Source: Aralia elata
Taxonomy: Eukaryota; Streptophyta; Magnoliopsida; Apiales; Araliaceae
Assembly: GCA_034770075.1 (NCBI GenBank)
Contig: CM068386.1
Location: 47,586,896 to 47,650,895, forward strand
Direction of reading: 5' to 3'
DNA: 64,000 nt
Made by a program: the position numbers and the translations under genes
Notes under the pieces: model-generated
Databases searched by the model: none
The model's input: only the letters and a program-made list of their open reading frames with translations
What the model was told of the DNA's origin: nothing
In this document: piece by piece, positions 10,092-23,100 of the stretch
Layout of the letters: every line of letters begins with the position of its first letter
Position numbering within the stretch: the first letter of the stretch is position 1

Positions 10092-12252
10092 TGTCGACAC
10101 CGGGAGAATCGCTTCTAGGCTAATTATTACCCTTTCCAATTTTAGCCTTTTTATTAGATGATTTTTTGGAAAAGGTCGGCACAAATGTCGACGGAGTTTT
10201 TTGAAAAATCGTTTTTTATGATGAGCGAATTGACCAGAGTCGCCAGTTGGTATATTTGAAATGGATGTACCAACTCATCTGAGATTTGTTTTCGTAAATC
10301 GCTGGCTCATATGTGACTTCGAATTAATTGGTCTGCAAACCGAGATTCATAAAGTTCGGGGGCTTGCTTAAGCGAGGGGAAGGTGTTAGGCACCTCCCGA
10401 CTTCCGTGAAACACGGTTACCGCAATCTTGATGCTTTTCCTATCCTTTAATTATTAAAATGTGTGTGTGCGCGCATGTGTGCCTATATGAATGTTGCGGT
10501 GAGTTTGCATGAAAAGTCGTGTTTTAATTTGAGATTGCTTTAGAATGTCTTTCGGCTTATACGAGAAAGCTTTATTTTTTATAAGAAAGGTTTGATTTTA
10601 ATTGTCAAAAGCTATGAGATTTTTCATTAAGTGTCGTTTTGGCAAAACAAGAGTTTTTAAACCTTCGTCAAAATAGGAATCGAGACCTATACGTTGCTTT
10701 CGTAAATAAAATGACGAGCAACTTCCAGAATCTCTTTAACCCTATGCACAAAGATTTAATAAAATGTTATTTATTTTTATAAAACCATGTGATGTTTGAA
10801 AACGATTGTTTCTTTAGCCTTCTCGTTTAAATAGGAATCGACATTCATTAGCACTTCTAATTTTAAGCCTCGTGGTGCTAATAACCTAATTTGATTGATT
10901 TTATGGAAATCTTCATCGTTTAGCTTTGAATTCAGTTTTTGTGTCGTAAATCAAATCAAGCATTAAAATGCGTGGGGGCTATTCATGGGCATGTGAGCCA
11001 TTAAAATAACCCCAAACACCCATAATCACATATTTCACTATTACGGGGCCTTAAACCTAATTTTCAACTTGATATCGTTTTAAAGCCCGACAATTATATA
11101 TTTACAATAAAAGGTACATCGACCCTATTACATACACCCAAAAATGTCCATCATCGGATTTGGACCACGGGGTCGCACACCCACAAAATGGATACTACAA
11201 AAAATAAGCAACACCGGGTTGTCTAACACACCACAATATCCTAAAATAGCAATCTAAATACACTACGCGTAATACATTACCATAACGAGCTAAAAATCAC
11301 CAAATGGATATCATCGGACTATTAGGAAGAATTTCGTTCCGTTAGAACCCTCACTAATAGTCCTTAATCCATGGATCCTCAATAATATGTAAGAAAACTA
11401 CATTTGATATAGCCCGAAAGACAAAAACGTTTAACAAAATGATATAACAAAAATGCTATAAAAAAGGGCTTTTCACCTTGCAAATGACACCACGATTAGT
11501 ACAAACTCGTATATTAAATAGAGTAGAAAGTGTATGTGATACAATCTAACAAAAGGGGTATAAATCCTCACTTTTTTCTCTCTTTTCTCTCTTTTTCTCG
11601 CTGCTGCCTTTTTCCTCTTTTTTTTCTTCTTTTTACTCCCTGTATCCCTCTAGATGAAAATGAAGAACTGCATTCATAAAGGCTGTCAGAGGCAGTCACA
11701 GATTGATCCGCGGCTTGGCCGCAGATTGATCTACGGCTAGCCTCGGTTCCCCCGCGCCGATCCTCGGTTCCCCCACGTCGCGCTCGAGTGTCGTGTCATC
11801 AGACGTCCCATCATTGGCCGCGGATTGATCTGCGGCTGGCTGGGCTGATTTTCTCAATTTTTGTACCGCACCTCGATTCTCGTGTTGTACTGTTGGTTTT
11901 CGCTGAAAGGTTTGCATTTTGCAGTCCAGGAACCGCTGGGAAACGTGCCATATCATTCAGGAATGCTCATTTTGACTGGTTGCGACATGACACGGGATTT
12001 GTATTTGGAGCTTTATTTCCAGGGGCGCTGCCCCCCGACCCCCACTAGATCCCCGGCGAGCAGGTAAGCGTAGTGGCCATTAGTTGATTCCTGATATCTG
12101 CTCGTTGTCGTGTCAGCTTTGATCGTAAGTCGTTGTGGTGGCTTTGAGTGTTCGTACTTATGTCCACCTTTCATTCTCGTAGGCTGGGTTAATTGACGAT
12201 TTTGCCCTCCTGTCAGGGTTAGTATACGAAGTGCACAATTTGGGTGTCTACA
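10092..12252 (-). mobile_element. 5' LTR of the Tat element (2161 bp)
   Basis: On the minus strand it starts TGTAGACACC at 12252 and ends GGTGTCGACA at 10092, so the termini are inverted near-repeats and TG..CA is satisfied. The PBS adjoins the low-coordinate end. It includes a long pyrimidine tract (about 11568-11650 on the plus strand) and a GC-rich palindrome cluster (11697-11836). Small ORFs inside look random. A 12-bp copy of the PBS/LTR junction (gagtcgccagtt) recurs at 10237-10248. Confidence 0.88.
11697..11836. repeat. GC-rich palindromic repeats in the Tat LTR
   Basis: Two 20-bp near-perfect palindromes of the form GCCGCnGAT-TG-ATCTnCGGC lie at 11718-11737 and 11817-11836, with a half copy at 11697-11714. 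Between them a tcctcggttccccc-type unit occurs twice (about 11740-11777). This segment is far more GC-rich than its surroundings. Confidence 0.75.
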
Positions 12253-13378
12253 GTCACGATACATCATATTTACAACTACTGCAGAAGATATAAACACAAA
12301 TTGTTTATACAATAATCTCTGCTACATATCCCAAGGTCTATAACCTTTATTAATACATACCTTCAGTAACTTAAAAGGTTTACAATATCATTTACATCAG
12401 ATAACTAATTAGTTAACATGCATAACCATCTAATCTTGTCCTTTGCTTTTGTATTGTCTTTCCTTGAACGTTCGCCTTAAATCTGAAATTTGTTATAATG
12501 TATAGTAAGGGTGAGCAACTACTTTGCTCAGCAAGTTTAAATACAATAAAGATATATATCATGTTTGAAAGAATGAATAAGCTTTAGAACTTTCAACAAT
12601 ATAATAATTGTGAAAGAGCATGACTCAGAATTTCAATAATTGAATGACTAAATTCAATAATAAAGGGTGTCAATAATGACCATGAACAAATTTAACTAAA
12701 CCTTAGGGTAATGAAGGTGATCAGCCTTTCATACCTGATGAACATATGCAACATCCACTAAGTGTGAATCAATAATTTAAGGAGGTATAATAATTATAAA
12801 AAATTAAACCACTAGTATGCTTGAAACATAACAACTCAAGTTTGAGTTAAGAGGAACTTGCATTTCGATATGAAAATGAAGTTAAGATAATTGCACAAGG
12901 ATAGGAAACTTGCCTGTACCGTCGATTACTGCTACACAATTTACCTTAATCTCTTATGAAAGACCTATCAGTTATAAAATTGATCTTTTAGTTAGCATCA
13001 CATATACCTCATAACACTACTTCTAATATTTAAGCACATAAGAAAATATTAGATAACACCTTAGCACCATACACGTTCATAATTCTAAAATTAGCACACA
13101 TCGAGTCTTTAACAGTGTTCAATACAGTATGTTGAGTGGTTTCTCACAAATAACCAACAAACTAGTTTCTGTCTTGTCTAAACTGTTTTCACAGTGAGTT
13201 AGATCGGTTGCTAATTCGTACATACCTCTGCTCCCTGAATGAATTGTTTAGCCCAGCTACTATACATCAACTATTAAAGAACACGACTGTACTACTACTT
13301 TATCATAAATCTTATGACTTAACACTAAGTCTTTCATTTTATAAGTTCTCTTTATAATCCATTAAGCCTGAATACTTA

Positions 13379-13600
13379 AACCAGCAAGTTGGATTATCTA
13401 AACATACTAATCCAGTAACCTGGATTCAATCTAGCTTCCAATCCCGCATCCTGGATTCAAACTATCCTACAATTCAGCAAGTTAGATTCACTAATTCAGC
13501 AAACCAGATTCACTAATTCAGCAAACTATATTCACCAATTCAGCAAGCCGAATTTAATCAATTCAGCAAATCGAAATATGAATACAGTAAACCGTATTGG
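13379..13600. repeat. Tandem array of about 18-bp palindromes in the LTR (left copy)
   Basis: About nine units spaced about 22-26 bp apart, for example AATCCAG-taac-CTGGATT at 13409-13426. Other units have both arms changed together (AATTC...GAATT, AATAC...GTATT). The unit core is close to cagcaaacc. Confidence 0.75.
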
Positions 13601-14286
13601 AAGCTGCATTCTTAAAATGACTTAACCTCTTTTAATCATCGATTTTTATTTTCTTCAAATCTTGCCACACATATGTACATATATTCCATACACAAAAATA
13701 CTTTCCTTATGAAAGTTTTCAATTTCCTTTAACATTTTTCAAACGTCTGTTTTAACTTTCGAAACTAAGAAAAATGATCACTATCTTGCACAACTCCGAT
13801 AACTCCAAATTTTTTATAAAATCTTATACATATTAACACGAGGTTCCGGTTAAACTTTCGTGGCCATCGGAGTTATAGAACTCCAATTTTAGCCGTTTTC
13901 GTCGAAAAACTCTACGTTTTTATTGTAGCCGTAGATTCTTCGTTACAAGTCAGAATGTGGCGATTTTTGGACAGGAGCTACCTAACTCCCTATACTTTCA
14001 GTGGTAAAAAGCCCGAATTTATTGCACTTGTTAAGGGGTCGAAATAGTGCACATAAGCAAAGGGTCATCGGGTTTTTGCCCCGTTTCCCGATTTGAGGTC
14101 CTTCGCCATAAAATCCATAACTCTCATTCTACAAGGACAAAAATTCTTAAATTTTTACAAGATCATATAACATCCCCTATTATCACTCCAAATATTTCTA
14201 GAATTTTTAGAGCACAAATATTGGACGAAAATGCCCCTGGATGGGACTGCCCTGTAGCAGCCACTTTTTCCCCTTTTAACCACCTG

Positions 14287-14308
14287 GACTGTTTTTACTA
14301 AAACAGTC
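14287..14308. repeat. Hairpin GACTGTTTT-tact-AAAACAGTC
   Basis: Perfect 9-bp inverted repeat with a 4-base loop. The same hairpin with a 10-bp stem is at 45732-45755 in a related LTR. It was removed from the right LTR copy by the 944-bp deletion. Confidence 0.75.
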
Positions 14309-16871
14309 ACCACAGCTAGGAAATTTATTATTTTTGAGTTCTACCACTTAGGTTTAACATTTAACTTATATATCTAGCATTTTTCTTTGACGGATCGCCA
14401 AAAGAGTGAACAGATTTCAAGTTATAACCTTACAAAGTAGAAAATCATTAGGGTTTTCTAATATTTTTTTAAAACGAAGTAGTTTTCTTTTCTTTTTCTT
14501 TTCAACAAATCAACACCCAAATAGGTAAGATCTAAACATAAACTCTGAGAAAACATATAGATCAATGGTTTTAGACCACAAGATCATAAATTTTATATCA
14601 ACCACAATCAAACCAAAACAAAAAGGAAATAACTAGATTAAAGTTAAAAATTTATACCTTAGCTTTATTTTCTTTCTCCTTCTTCATAAGCTTAGTTATG
14701 GAGTTAGAATCACACAATCAAAACTCTCCTTCTTCCTCTCCTATATCCCACGGATTATCTCTTTCTCTCTCTCCTTTCTATTTCTCTTTCTAACTTTTTA
14801 GGAAACTTGGAAGCAAATGAAAATGTGAAGTATTGGATGAGAGAGAAATGAAGTAAGTAAATGAAATGTATTGGTGAAAGTATATACATATAATTTGTAT
14901 ACCTAACATAAACTCCCAACAAATCTTCTCTCTCTATCTTATCTCTTCTTATCTTGCAAAATCTTGGATAAGAATGTGAGGGTCAAATAAAAGAGTGACA
15001 CATAAGCTTAAAGAGATAAGATAAAAATGAAATCATTGCTCTCTTATTCTCTCTTCCTTTAGCCGCCCATCTAACCTCATTTTTTCTCCATTTTTGATTT
15101 ATTTTAATAGCCTTATTTTGCTTAATCAAATGACTTCAATGCCCCTCCCAAGTTGGGTTAAATTTGGGGCATTTATTTAAGCGTTTGGGCTTGTATTTTA
15201 ATTAGTTTGGTGTACTAATTAAAATAAACTTGGGCTTCCTTAAATAATTTACTCCATATCTTAATTTTATCTTTCCCTAATTATTTAATTAGGGTGTACA
15301 TCTCACTCCTTTAGTATTTAATTCCTTACTCATGCACATTTAATTTTTTAATCCAATTAGTCTTACTTTAATTAGGTTATAAAATTAATTAGTTGAGATA
15401 TATATAATAAATCTCTTAGGAGTAGTATTTATTTTAAGTACTATTAGTCTCCCATGCAATAACCCTTAAGTTATTAAATTTTCATATCTAATATATAATG
15501 ATTAGGTTACAAGACTTTCTTTTATTTGTTTATATAAGAAACAAATATAAACAAACACTTAATATTCATATTCATTTACTCACATAATCACACAAACTAA
15601 TTGAGATAATAAAATAAATCTCTTAGATTAGGTCATTAGTATATAATTAAAATATTAAGACCACTAAATAAAAATAACCCTTTAGGTTATTTAATTCTAA
15701 TGCCTAATTTATAATATTAGGCTACCAAACTTTCTTTAATTATCTTTTATTATTAGAATAATTAACTTACTAGAAAATTTAGACCAAATATGCCATTAAT
15801 TGAACTTTCATTTAAAAATGGTTTGGGCCACTAGTATTCAAACATTATTAAACCATCACTTAGGCCACCAGTTTATTAAATCTTTTGTTAAACATTCCAA
15901 TTGGGCTAAGTTAGTAAGTTTACATGTTAATTATCCAAGTCCATAATCAATTAAATGAGTGGGCTTGGTTATTTAACCAATTGGACTAGTCCACTAGTAT
16001 TTATTTACTACTTGGACTATTAAATTAATCACTTAAGTTTTTAAGCTTCTCATATTTATAATATTTATAAATATGTTACATATCTTTCCTTTCCATTTCT
16101 TTGCTTACTTAAATTAAATAAATTAACTAACTTATTTAATTCACATAACACACATTTACTCATATTTCCTTACAAATAAAAATTTATTCAATAAATAATA
16201 TATTACAATTAAAATAATATTCCCTCTTTATTAAAATAATTCAATGCTAGAATTTATTTTAATATCCTTTATTTAAAGTATACACTATTTATGTATACTT
16301 AAACTAACTATTTTCTTTTCCCTTCTATAAATTGTTCCCAACAATTTAACTGTAATAAATATAATAATATACTTACTACATTAAAAACATACATACATCA
16401 CATCCAATAACGTAATACACGATTTCTTTAATAAAATGGTGGTTATACTTAAGTATATTTAATGCCACCAATTTAAATTAATTTATATATTATTTAACTT
16501 ACATCGATAGATTAATTTTACCCATCTCCTTTCTTTTAAATAAATTGCCCTTACAATTTATTTACATATAATAAATATATAATAATAATATAATTATTAA
16601 GCATAAAAGTCACATATTGCATAGTTCGTATTCACGTATGCAACACACTATCACATAACATATCATTTAATAAGAATTTTATTTATTTAAATTCTTAATT
16701 TAGTATAATTCAAAAAATTAAAACGTCGCATTCTATCAAATATTAAACCGTATAGGTTCTTTGCAAAAAATTTAATCAATCCTCTAATTCCAATCAAGAT
16801 TTTATTCTTTAACCTTTAATTTATCATTCAAGATTTTATTTATAAATCTTATAAATTTTCAGGTTGTCACA

Positions 16872-16884
16872 TTCTTCCCCCCTT
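16872..16884 (-). promoter_or_regulatory. Polypurine tract of the gag-only element
   Basis: On the minus strand AAGGGGGGAAGAA directly precedes the LTR start TGTGACAACC. The sequence just before it (GATTCTGGGGAC...) matches the PPT context of the chromovirus at 32790-32823. This primes plus-strand DNA synthesis in LTR retroelements. Confidence 0.88.
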
Positions 16885-16965
16885 ATAAGGATCCCGTCCC
16901 CAGAATCACTATTACATCAAAAGTACATATAAACTTTTATTACTACCTTTATCAAAGATATATTC

Positions 16966-17937
16966 TTACATATCTACTAATTTAGCAAGTCTTAGATTAC
17001 CTCTACTCTTTCTACCTATCCCTCTCCTTAGACAATTCTTTGCCTGATAATCCGCTGATCCACAAGTAAAACATACGCCTTTCTTTAGGTTGGGACAATT
17101 AGGAGAGATATGTCCCTTTTGCCCACAGTTATAGCACATCTTTGCTTTACTTTTCTTCAAGTCTCCTCGCCCTTCATTAGAATATTTTTCTCATTTTCGC
17201 TTACGACTTCCCTTCGCCTGATTCTTTTTTACCATCCTTTTACAATAGAGTTGATCTAACTCTTTGCTTCCTCCCTCGGCTATCATAGCCTTTTCTAAGA
17301 TCGCTCCAAACGAGTCGACTTGCAATACCGATAATTTATCGTAGAGTGAAGGTTTTAAACCTTGCTCGAACCTACGCGCCTTTCTTTCTTTAGTGTCTAC
17401 TTGATGTGGAGCAAACCTTGCTAGCTCATTGAATTTGGCAGTATATTAGGAAACTGTCATGTCTTCCTGCTTCAGCTCGAGAAATTTTATCTCCATCTGA
17501 CTCCGCATACCTTTAGGAAAGTAATTCTCGAAGAACAACTCTTTGAACCGTTCCCAAGTTACTATTTCCTCACCAACTCTGTTTTAATTGACCTCCAACC
17601 AAAAACTAGCTTCACCTTTCATCATATAGGTAGCAAAAGTTGTCTTTTGCTCCTCTCCCATATTGGCGACGACAAATGCCTTTTCAGTCTCCTTAATCCA
17701 AACTTGAGCCTCTATAGGCTCAGTGGTCCCCTTAAACTCAAGTGGTCCCACATTCTTAAAATCTTTAAAGCTTGCTACTGGCAAAGCTGGAGGATTATTT
17801 ATCCCGACAGGGTTTCTATTTATAGCCTCTATTATTCGATCCACAAGTTGTTGCATAACATCTGCTTGCTCTCTATTCCCGTTCTTTGCCTCGGATTGAT
17901 TACGCTGATTTCTCTTTGGCGGCATTATTCTGTACAA
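16966..17937 (-). pseudogene. Gag with two CCHC zinc knuckles, three stops
   Basis: One frame from ATG 17937 (the upstream Met; MPPKRNQRN follows) to a stop at 16966. In-frame stops lie after EVN near 17584, near 17451 and near 17192. The capsid part is recognisable: VASFKDFKNVGPLEFKGT, IEAQVWIKETEKAF, ARRFEQGLKPSLYDKL. Two zinc knuckles follow: CYNCGQKGHISPNC (complete) and CFTCGSADYQAKNC, where Tyr replaces the His. Gag ends about 80 bp from the PPT with no pol behind it. It is close to the gag at 28203 onward. Confidence 0.85.
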
Positions 17938-20182
17938 TAAAAATACATTATTTTCTCATCCTTCATTTTAAAGCATTCAATATTAATGCTAGAATTTAAT
18001 CACCTTATAGCATATATTAATACACATTTATATTAACATGCATCTCCATGTCCACCTATCTTTTTATTTTATAGTTTTCTGCTATTACCTATGCAATCTT
18101 CTTATTACTCTAAAAGTCCTATAATCTTCGGACTAAATCTTTTGAGCTTACAATTTTAAGGTCAACTTCCTCGTATCCTATAACTAGAGCATTCCCTATC
18201 ATCTAATCAGGAAATCTCTTATCTACATCCTTAAACGACTATACGCGTTTTGGTTCGATATCAACTTATATCCACTATACCCCAACTGGTATTTTAACTG
18301 ACACTAACTTGTGTTCATTTAATATCAAATTGCATTACCTTGACACCAACTTGTGTCAATTTGATACTAACTTGTATCACGTAACGCTCACACCAACTTG
18401 TGTCGGATACCAACTTGCATCCATTTGATACCAACTTGCATCAACCTAACACCAACTTGTGTCAGATACCAACTTGTATCATATGCTTGAGTCAACATCA
18501 TATTATGTCTATTTTATTAGAACATCATTTGAGTCTGCTATTTACTTTGACATCTTTTATGTCGATTTAATAAATCATTACAACATTTGTCTAGCCGAAT
18601 CAAATAGCTTAGACATATACCAATAATTCGAACACCAATCGAAACATTTATCTAGCCACTTTTAATTGGCATTGACTTTCCTTTAATTGGTTTAAAATTT
18701 TGAAAATCATTTTATGACGTCATAATACGCACTGTATTTACAGTCCGTTGAGGATTCCGTCATTTTGTGACTTTGTCATACTACATTATACCATAGTGGG
18801 TTGACGATCCTTAGATCACATCCAACACTAGGTTAATCTGCATTGATAACTCCATCATCTGTCATTTTACACCAGGTTCTATGATGTATTGATGACTATT
18901 TACAAATACATTTTGATATTTTAAATCATTTTTGTCTAGCCGAAACAAATAGCGTAGACTCTTCTTTAAACAGTTCCAAATAAAAAAAAATCATTTTTGG
19001 TGTTATCATGCCGTAACAGGTAACGATGCGTTAGTAGTTTGAAGCCCACTTCTACACACTCGTCACTCTGTTTTGAGGATAACAAAAATTTCAATTTTTA
19101 TTTTTAAAAGTACATCAGTGCGAATTTGGCTTGATATCAAAAATTTCGAAGTCTACCATAGCTAGAAGATTTGGAATACCTATGCTTCCACCATTAACTT
19201 CAATTTCTTTAATGATCCATTGCTTAATAATTCTGTCTATTTCTATTATCCTTAAAGCTTACTATACTAAAAATCCTCAATTCTTCATCCACAACCATTT
19301 CTATACTCTAGTATAGTTCATCAAACTTACCACACGTTATGAGTACAGGAACTTACCATAATCATATGGGTTTAGGAACTTATCCTAGTCAGACCAAAAT
19401 CGTCCATTCGCTGAGGGGTTCCACCATACGATTATGAGTCACAAACTTACCATACGTATGAGTTTAAAGAACTCGCACATAATCTTAATATTCTCTAACT
19501 ATCAAATATAAATATGAGAAAAGAATCACCTTCTCGTCATACGTATATCGATAGTGCGATACCAATATTTCAATGATTATTAATATAGGAAGCTAAGTGG
19601 TTGTCAAATGAAGCACAAATTCCCCGCTCATACAAGGAATTGTACAACTCAGCCACTAACATGAGTCATCCATTGAAATCCCACCTAATTCTAACTTTCC
19701 CTTTACTCAATACGAATTTCATTTAATTCGTATATCAACATTCATAACTTTTTTATTAGTTTACATAGTACAATTTCATAGTACAACTTTCGTACAACAA
19801 TTCTGCTGTAAAATTTTCAATCATTCGATTGATCATTTATCATCCCATGTCTTAATCAGATCACGTTGTGATCTTTTCTTATAATCGAATTATATTACGA
19901 TTCTTTTCTATCTCATGATCGTTTTGTTTTACGATCTTCTTAACTTTCCCTTTAATCATATTATATTATGATTTTATTTAAGCTTTTCATCTTTACTACT
20001 GGAGTCAGGTAACTCCAGATTCTTATTTTTATAACTTTTCAAGATTCTTCTTTGAATCTTATTTATCTTTTCCTTTACTTAATAATGAATTTCCAAAAAT
20101 TCATCTTTTAATGTTTAAACTCTATTTGAGTTTATTCCTTATCCTTATCCATGTGGTTATAGCCTAAGGTTTATAACCTACA
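17938..20182 (-). other. 2.2-kb leader of the gag-only element
   Basis: Lies between the PBS and gag; no supported ORF. It holds an 11-unit palindrome array (18257-18480) and two copies of a dyad motif, gtctagccgaa...tagac, at 18589-18614 and 18934-18959 (a degenerate third near 18650). It also has a tgacgtca palindrome near 18715, and pentamer-rich AT sequence. The stretch 19100-20180 shows nothing I can name. Confidence 0.6.
18257..18480. repeat. Array of 11 short palindromes with covarying arms
   Basis: Units have 4-6-bp arms around a 6-base centre close to caactt: GATAT/ATATC (18257), ATACC/GGTAT (18277), GACAC/GTGTt (18300), a weak unit near 18320, TGACAC/GTGTCA (18341), TGATAC/GTATCA (18362), ACAC/GTGT (18390), GGATAC/GCATCC (18405), TGATAC/GCATCA (18426), ACAC/GTGT (18449) and GATAC/GTATC (18465). 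Arms differ between units but mostly stay complementary within a unit. Confidence 0.8.
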
Positions 20183-20194
20183 GCTCTGATACCA
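20183..20194 (-). promoter_or_regulatory. Primer binding site, initiator tRNA-Met type
   Basis: On the minus strand TGGTATCAGAGC, the standard plant PBS for initiator methionine tRNA, two bases inside the LTR end at 20197. Confidence 0.92.
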
Positions 20195-20196
20195 AA

Positions 20197-23100
20197 TGTA
20201 AACGCCCCCAAACTTGGGTCCCTTGAACCTCGGACCTGGTGCGTCACGATACATCATATTTACAAGTACTGCGGAAGATATAAACACAAATTATTTATAC
20301 AATAATATCTGCTACATATCCCAAGGTCTATAACCTTTATTAATACATAACTTCAGTAACTTAAAAGGTTTACAATATCATTTACATCAGATAACTAATT
20401 AGTTAAAATGCATAACCATCTAATCTTGTCCTTTGCTTTTGTACTGTTTTTCCTCAAACGTTCGCCTTAAATCTGAAATTTGTTATCATGATATAGCAAG
20501 GGTGAGCAACTACTTTGCTCAGCAAGTTTAAATACAATGAAGATATATATCATGATTGAAAGAATGAATAAGCTTTAGAACTTTCAACAATATAATAATT
20601 GTGAAAGAGCATGACTCAGAATTTCAATAATTGAATGACTGAATTCAATAATAAAGGGTGTCAATAATGACCATGAACAAATTTAACTAAACCTTAGGGT
20701 AATGAAGGTGATCAGCCTTTCATACCTGATGAACATATGCAATATGCACTAAGTGCGAATCAATAATTTAAGGAGGTAGAATAATTATAAAAAATTAAAC
20801 CACTAGTATGCTTGAAACATAACAGCTCAAGTTTGAGTTAAGAAGAACTTGCATTTCGATATGAAAATGAAGTTAAGATAATTGTACAAGGATAGGAAAC
20901 TTGCATGTACCATCGATTACTGCTACACAATTTAACTTAATCTCTTATGAAAGACCTATCAGGTATAAGATTAATCTTTCAATTAGCATCACATATACCT
21001 CATAACACCACTTCTAATATTTAAACACATAAGAAAATATTAGATAACACCTTAGCACCATACACGTTCATAATTCTAAAATTAGCACACATCGAGTTTT
21101 TAACAGTGTTCAATACAGTATGCTGAGTGATTTCTCACAAATAACCAACAAACTAGTTTCCGTCTCGTCTACACTGTTTTCACAGTGAGTTAGATTGGAT
21201 GCTAGTTCATACATACCTCCGCTCCCTGAATGAATTGTTTTGCCCATCTACTATACATCAACTATTAAAGAACACGACTGTACTACTTTATCATAAATCT
21301 TATGACTTAACACTAAGTCTTTCATTTTATAAGTGCTCTTTATAATCCATTAAGCCTCAATACCTAAACCAGCAAATTGGATTATCCAAACATACTAATC
21401 CAGTAACCTGGATTCAATCTAGCATCCAATCCCGCACCCTAGATTCAAACTATCCTACAATTCAGTAAGTTAGATTCACTAATTCAGCAAACCAGATTCA
21501 TTAATTCAGCAAACTATATTCACCAATTCAGCAAGCCGAATTTAATCAATTCAGCAAGCCGAAATATGAATACAGCAAACCGTATTGGAAGCTGCATTCT
21601 TAAAATGACTTAACCTCTTTTAATCATCGATTTTTATTTTCTTCAAATCTTGCTACACATATGTACATATATTCCATACACAAAAATACTTTCCTTATGA
21701 AAGTTTTTAATTTCCTTTAAAAATTTTCAAACGTCCAATTTAACTTTCGAAAATAAGAAAAATGATCACTATCTTGCACAACTCCTATATCCCATGGATT
21801 ATCTCTTTCTGTCTCTCCTTTTTACTTATCTTTCTCGCTTTTTAGGAAACTTGGAAGCAAATAAAAATGTGAAGTATTGGATTAGAGAGAAATGAAGTAA
21901 GTAAATGACATGTATTGGTGAAAGTATATACATATAATTTGTATATCTAACATAAACTCCTAACAAATCTTCTCTCTCTATCTTATCTCTTCTTATCTTG
22001 CAAAATCTTGGATAAGAATGTGAGGGTCAAATAAAAGAGTGACACATAAGCTTAAAGAGATAAGATAAAAATGAAATAATTGCTCTCTTATTCTCTCTTC
22101 CTTTAGCCGCCCATCTAACCTCATTTTTTCTCCATTTTGGATTTATTTTAATAGCCTTATTTTGCTTAATCAAATGACTTCAATGCCCCTCCCAAGTTAG
22201 GTTAAATTTGGGGCATTTATTTAAGTATTTGGGCTTGTATTTTAATTAGTTTGGTGTACTAATTAAAATAAACTTGGGCTTCCTTAAATAATTTACTCCA
22301 TATCTTAATTTTATCTTTTCCTAATTATTTAATTAGGGTGTACATCTCACTCTTTTAGAATTTAATTCCTTACTCATGCACATTTAATTTCTTAATCCAA
22401 TTAGTCTTACTTTAATTAGGTTATAAAATTAATTAGTTGAGATATATAAAATAAATCTCTTAGGATTAGTATTTATTTTATATACTATTAGTCTCCCATG
22501 CAATAACCCTTAAGTTATTAAATTTTCATACCTAATATATAATGATTAGGTTACAAGACTTTTTTTTATTTGTTTATATAAGAAACAAATATAAACAAAC
22601 ACTTAATATTTATATTCATTTACTCACATAATCACACAAACTAATTGAGATAATAAAATGAATCTCTTAGATTAGGTCATTAGTATATAATTAAAATATT
22701 AAGACCACTAAATAAAAATAACCCTTTAGGTTATTTAATTCTAATGCTTAATTTATAATATTAGGCTACCAAACTTTCTTTAATTCTCTTTCATTATTAG
22801 AATAATTAACTTATTAGAAAGTTTACACCAAATATGCCATTAATTGAACTTTCATTTAAAAATAGTTTGGGCCACTAGTATTCAAACATTATTAAACCAT
22901 CGCTTGGGCCACTAGTTTATTAAATCTTTTGTTAAACATTCCAATTGGGCTAAGTTAGTAAGTTTACATGTTAATTATCCAAGTCCATAATCAATTAAAT
23001 GAGTGGGCTTGGTTATTTAACCAATTGGACTAGTCCGCTAGTATTTATTTACTACTTGGACTATTAAATTAATCACTTAAGTTTCTAAGCTTCTCATATT

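Larger units (their letters stand above)
1..12252 (-). mobile_element. Tat-lineage Ty3/gypsy LTR retrotransposon, left (3') end outside window
   Basis: On the minus strand, reading from 12252 downward: LTR, tRNA-type primer site, gag, aspartic protease followed by a G-patch-like segment, RT, degenerate RNase H, a second archaeal-type RNase H, and integrase. An ORF on the opposite strand and a minisatellite then follow. Dual RNase H, an antisense ORF after pol and 3' tandem repeats are known traits of plant Tat elements (Retand, Grande and relatives). The coding region has several frameshifts and stops, so this copy is dead. Its LTR ends directly at 12252, followed by gtcac. The matching uninterrupted site lies in another LTR at 20243, which shows that it jumped into the LTR of the gag-only element. 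The 3' LTR and left TSD are not visible. Confidence 0.88.
12253..16871 (-). mobile_element. 3' LTR (left copy) of the gag-only element, cut by the Tat insertion
   Basis: Matches 20243-23907 over almost its whole length. The first 46 bp of the full LTR (equivalent of 20197-20242) are missing because the Tat element inserted there; gtcac at 12253-12257 is its presumed TSD copy. The LTR ends ...ggttgtcaca at 16871 beside the PPT. Compared with the right copy it keeps an extra 944 bp (13798-14741). It carries a palindrome array (13379-13600) and a hairpin (14287-14308). No genes; AT-rich with runs of ttaatt-type sequence. Confidence 0.88.

Noticed and set aside
11696..12312. Several ORFs in the Tat LTR (11696-11956, 11788-12048, 12013-12312)
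   Set aside because: They lie in GC-rich palindromic LTR sequence, lack domains, and the last crosses the element boundary.
18257..18480. CRISPR-like appearance of regularly spaced palindromes (also 13379-13600, 44785-45058)
   Set aside because: Units are too short and variable, spacers are not unique, there are no cas genes, and the context is a plant retrotransposon.
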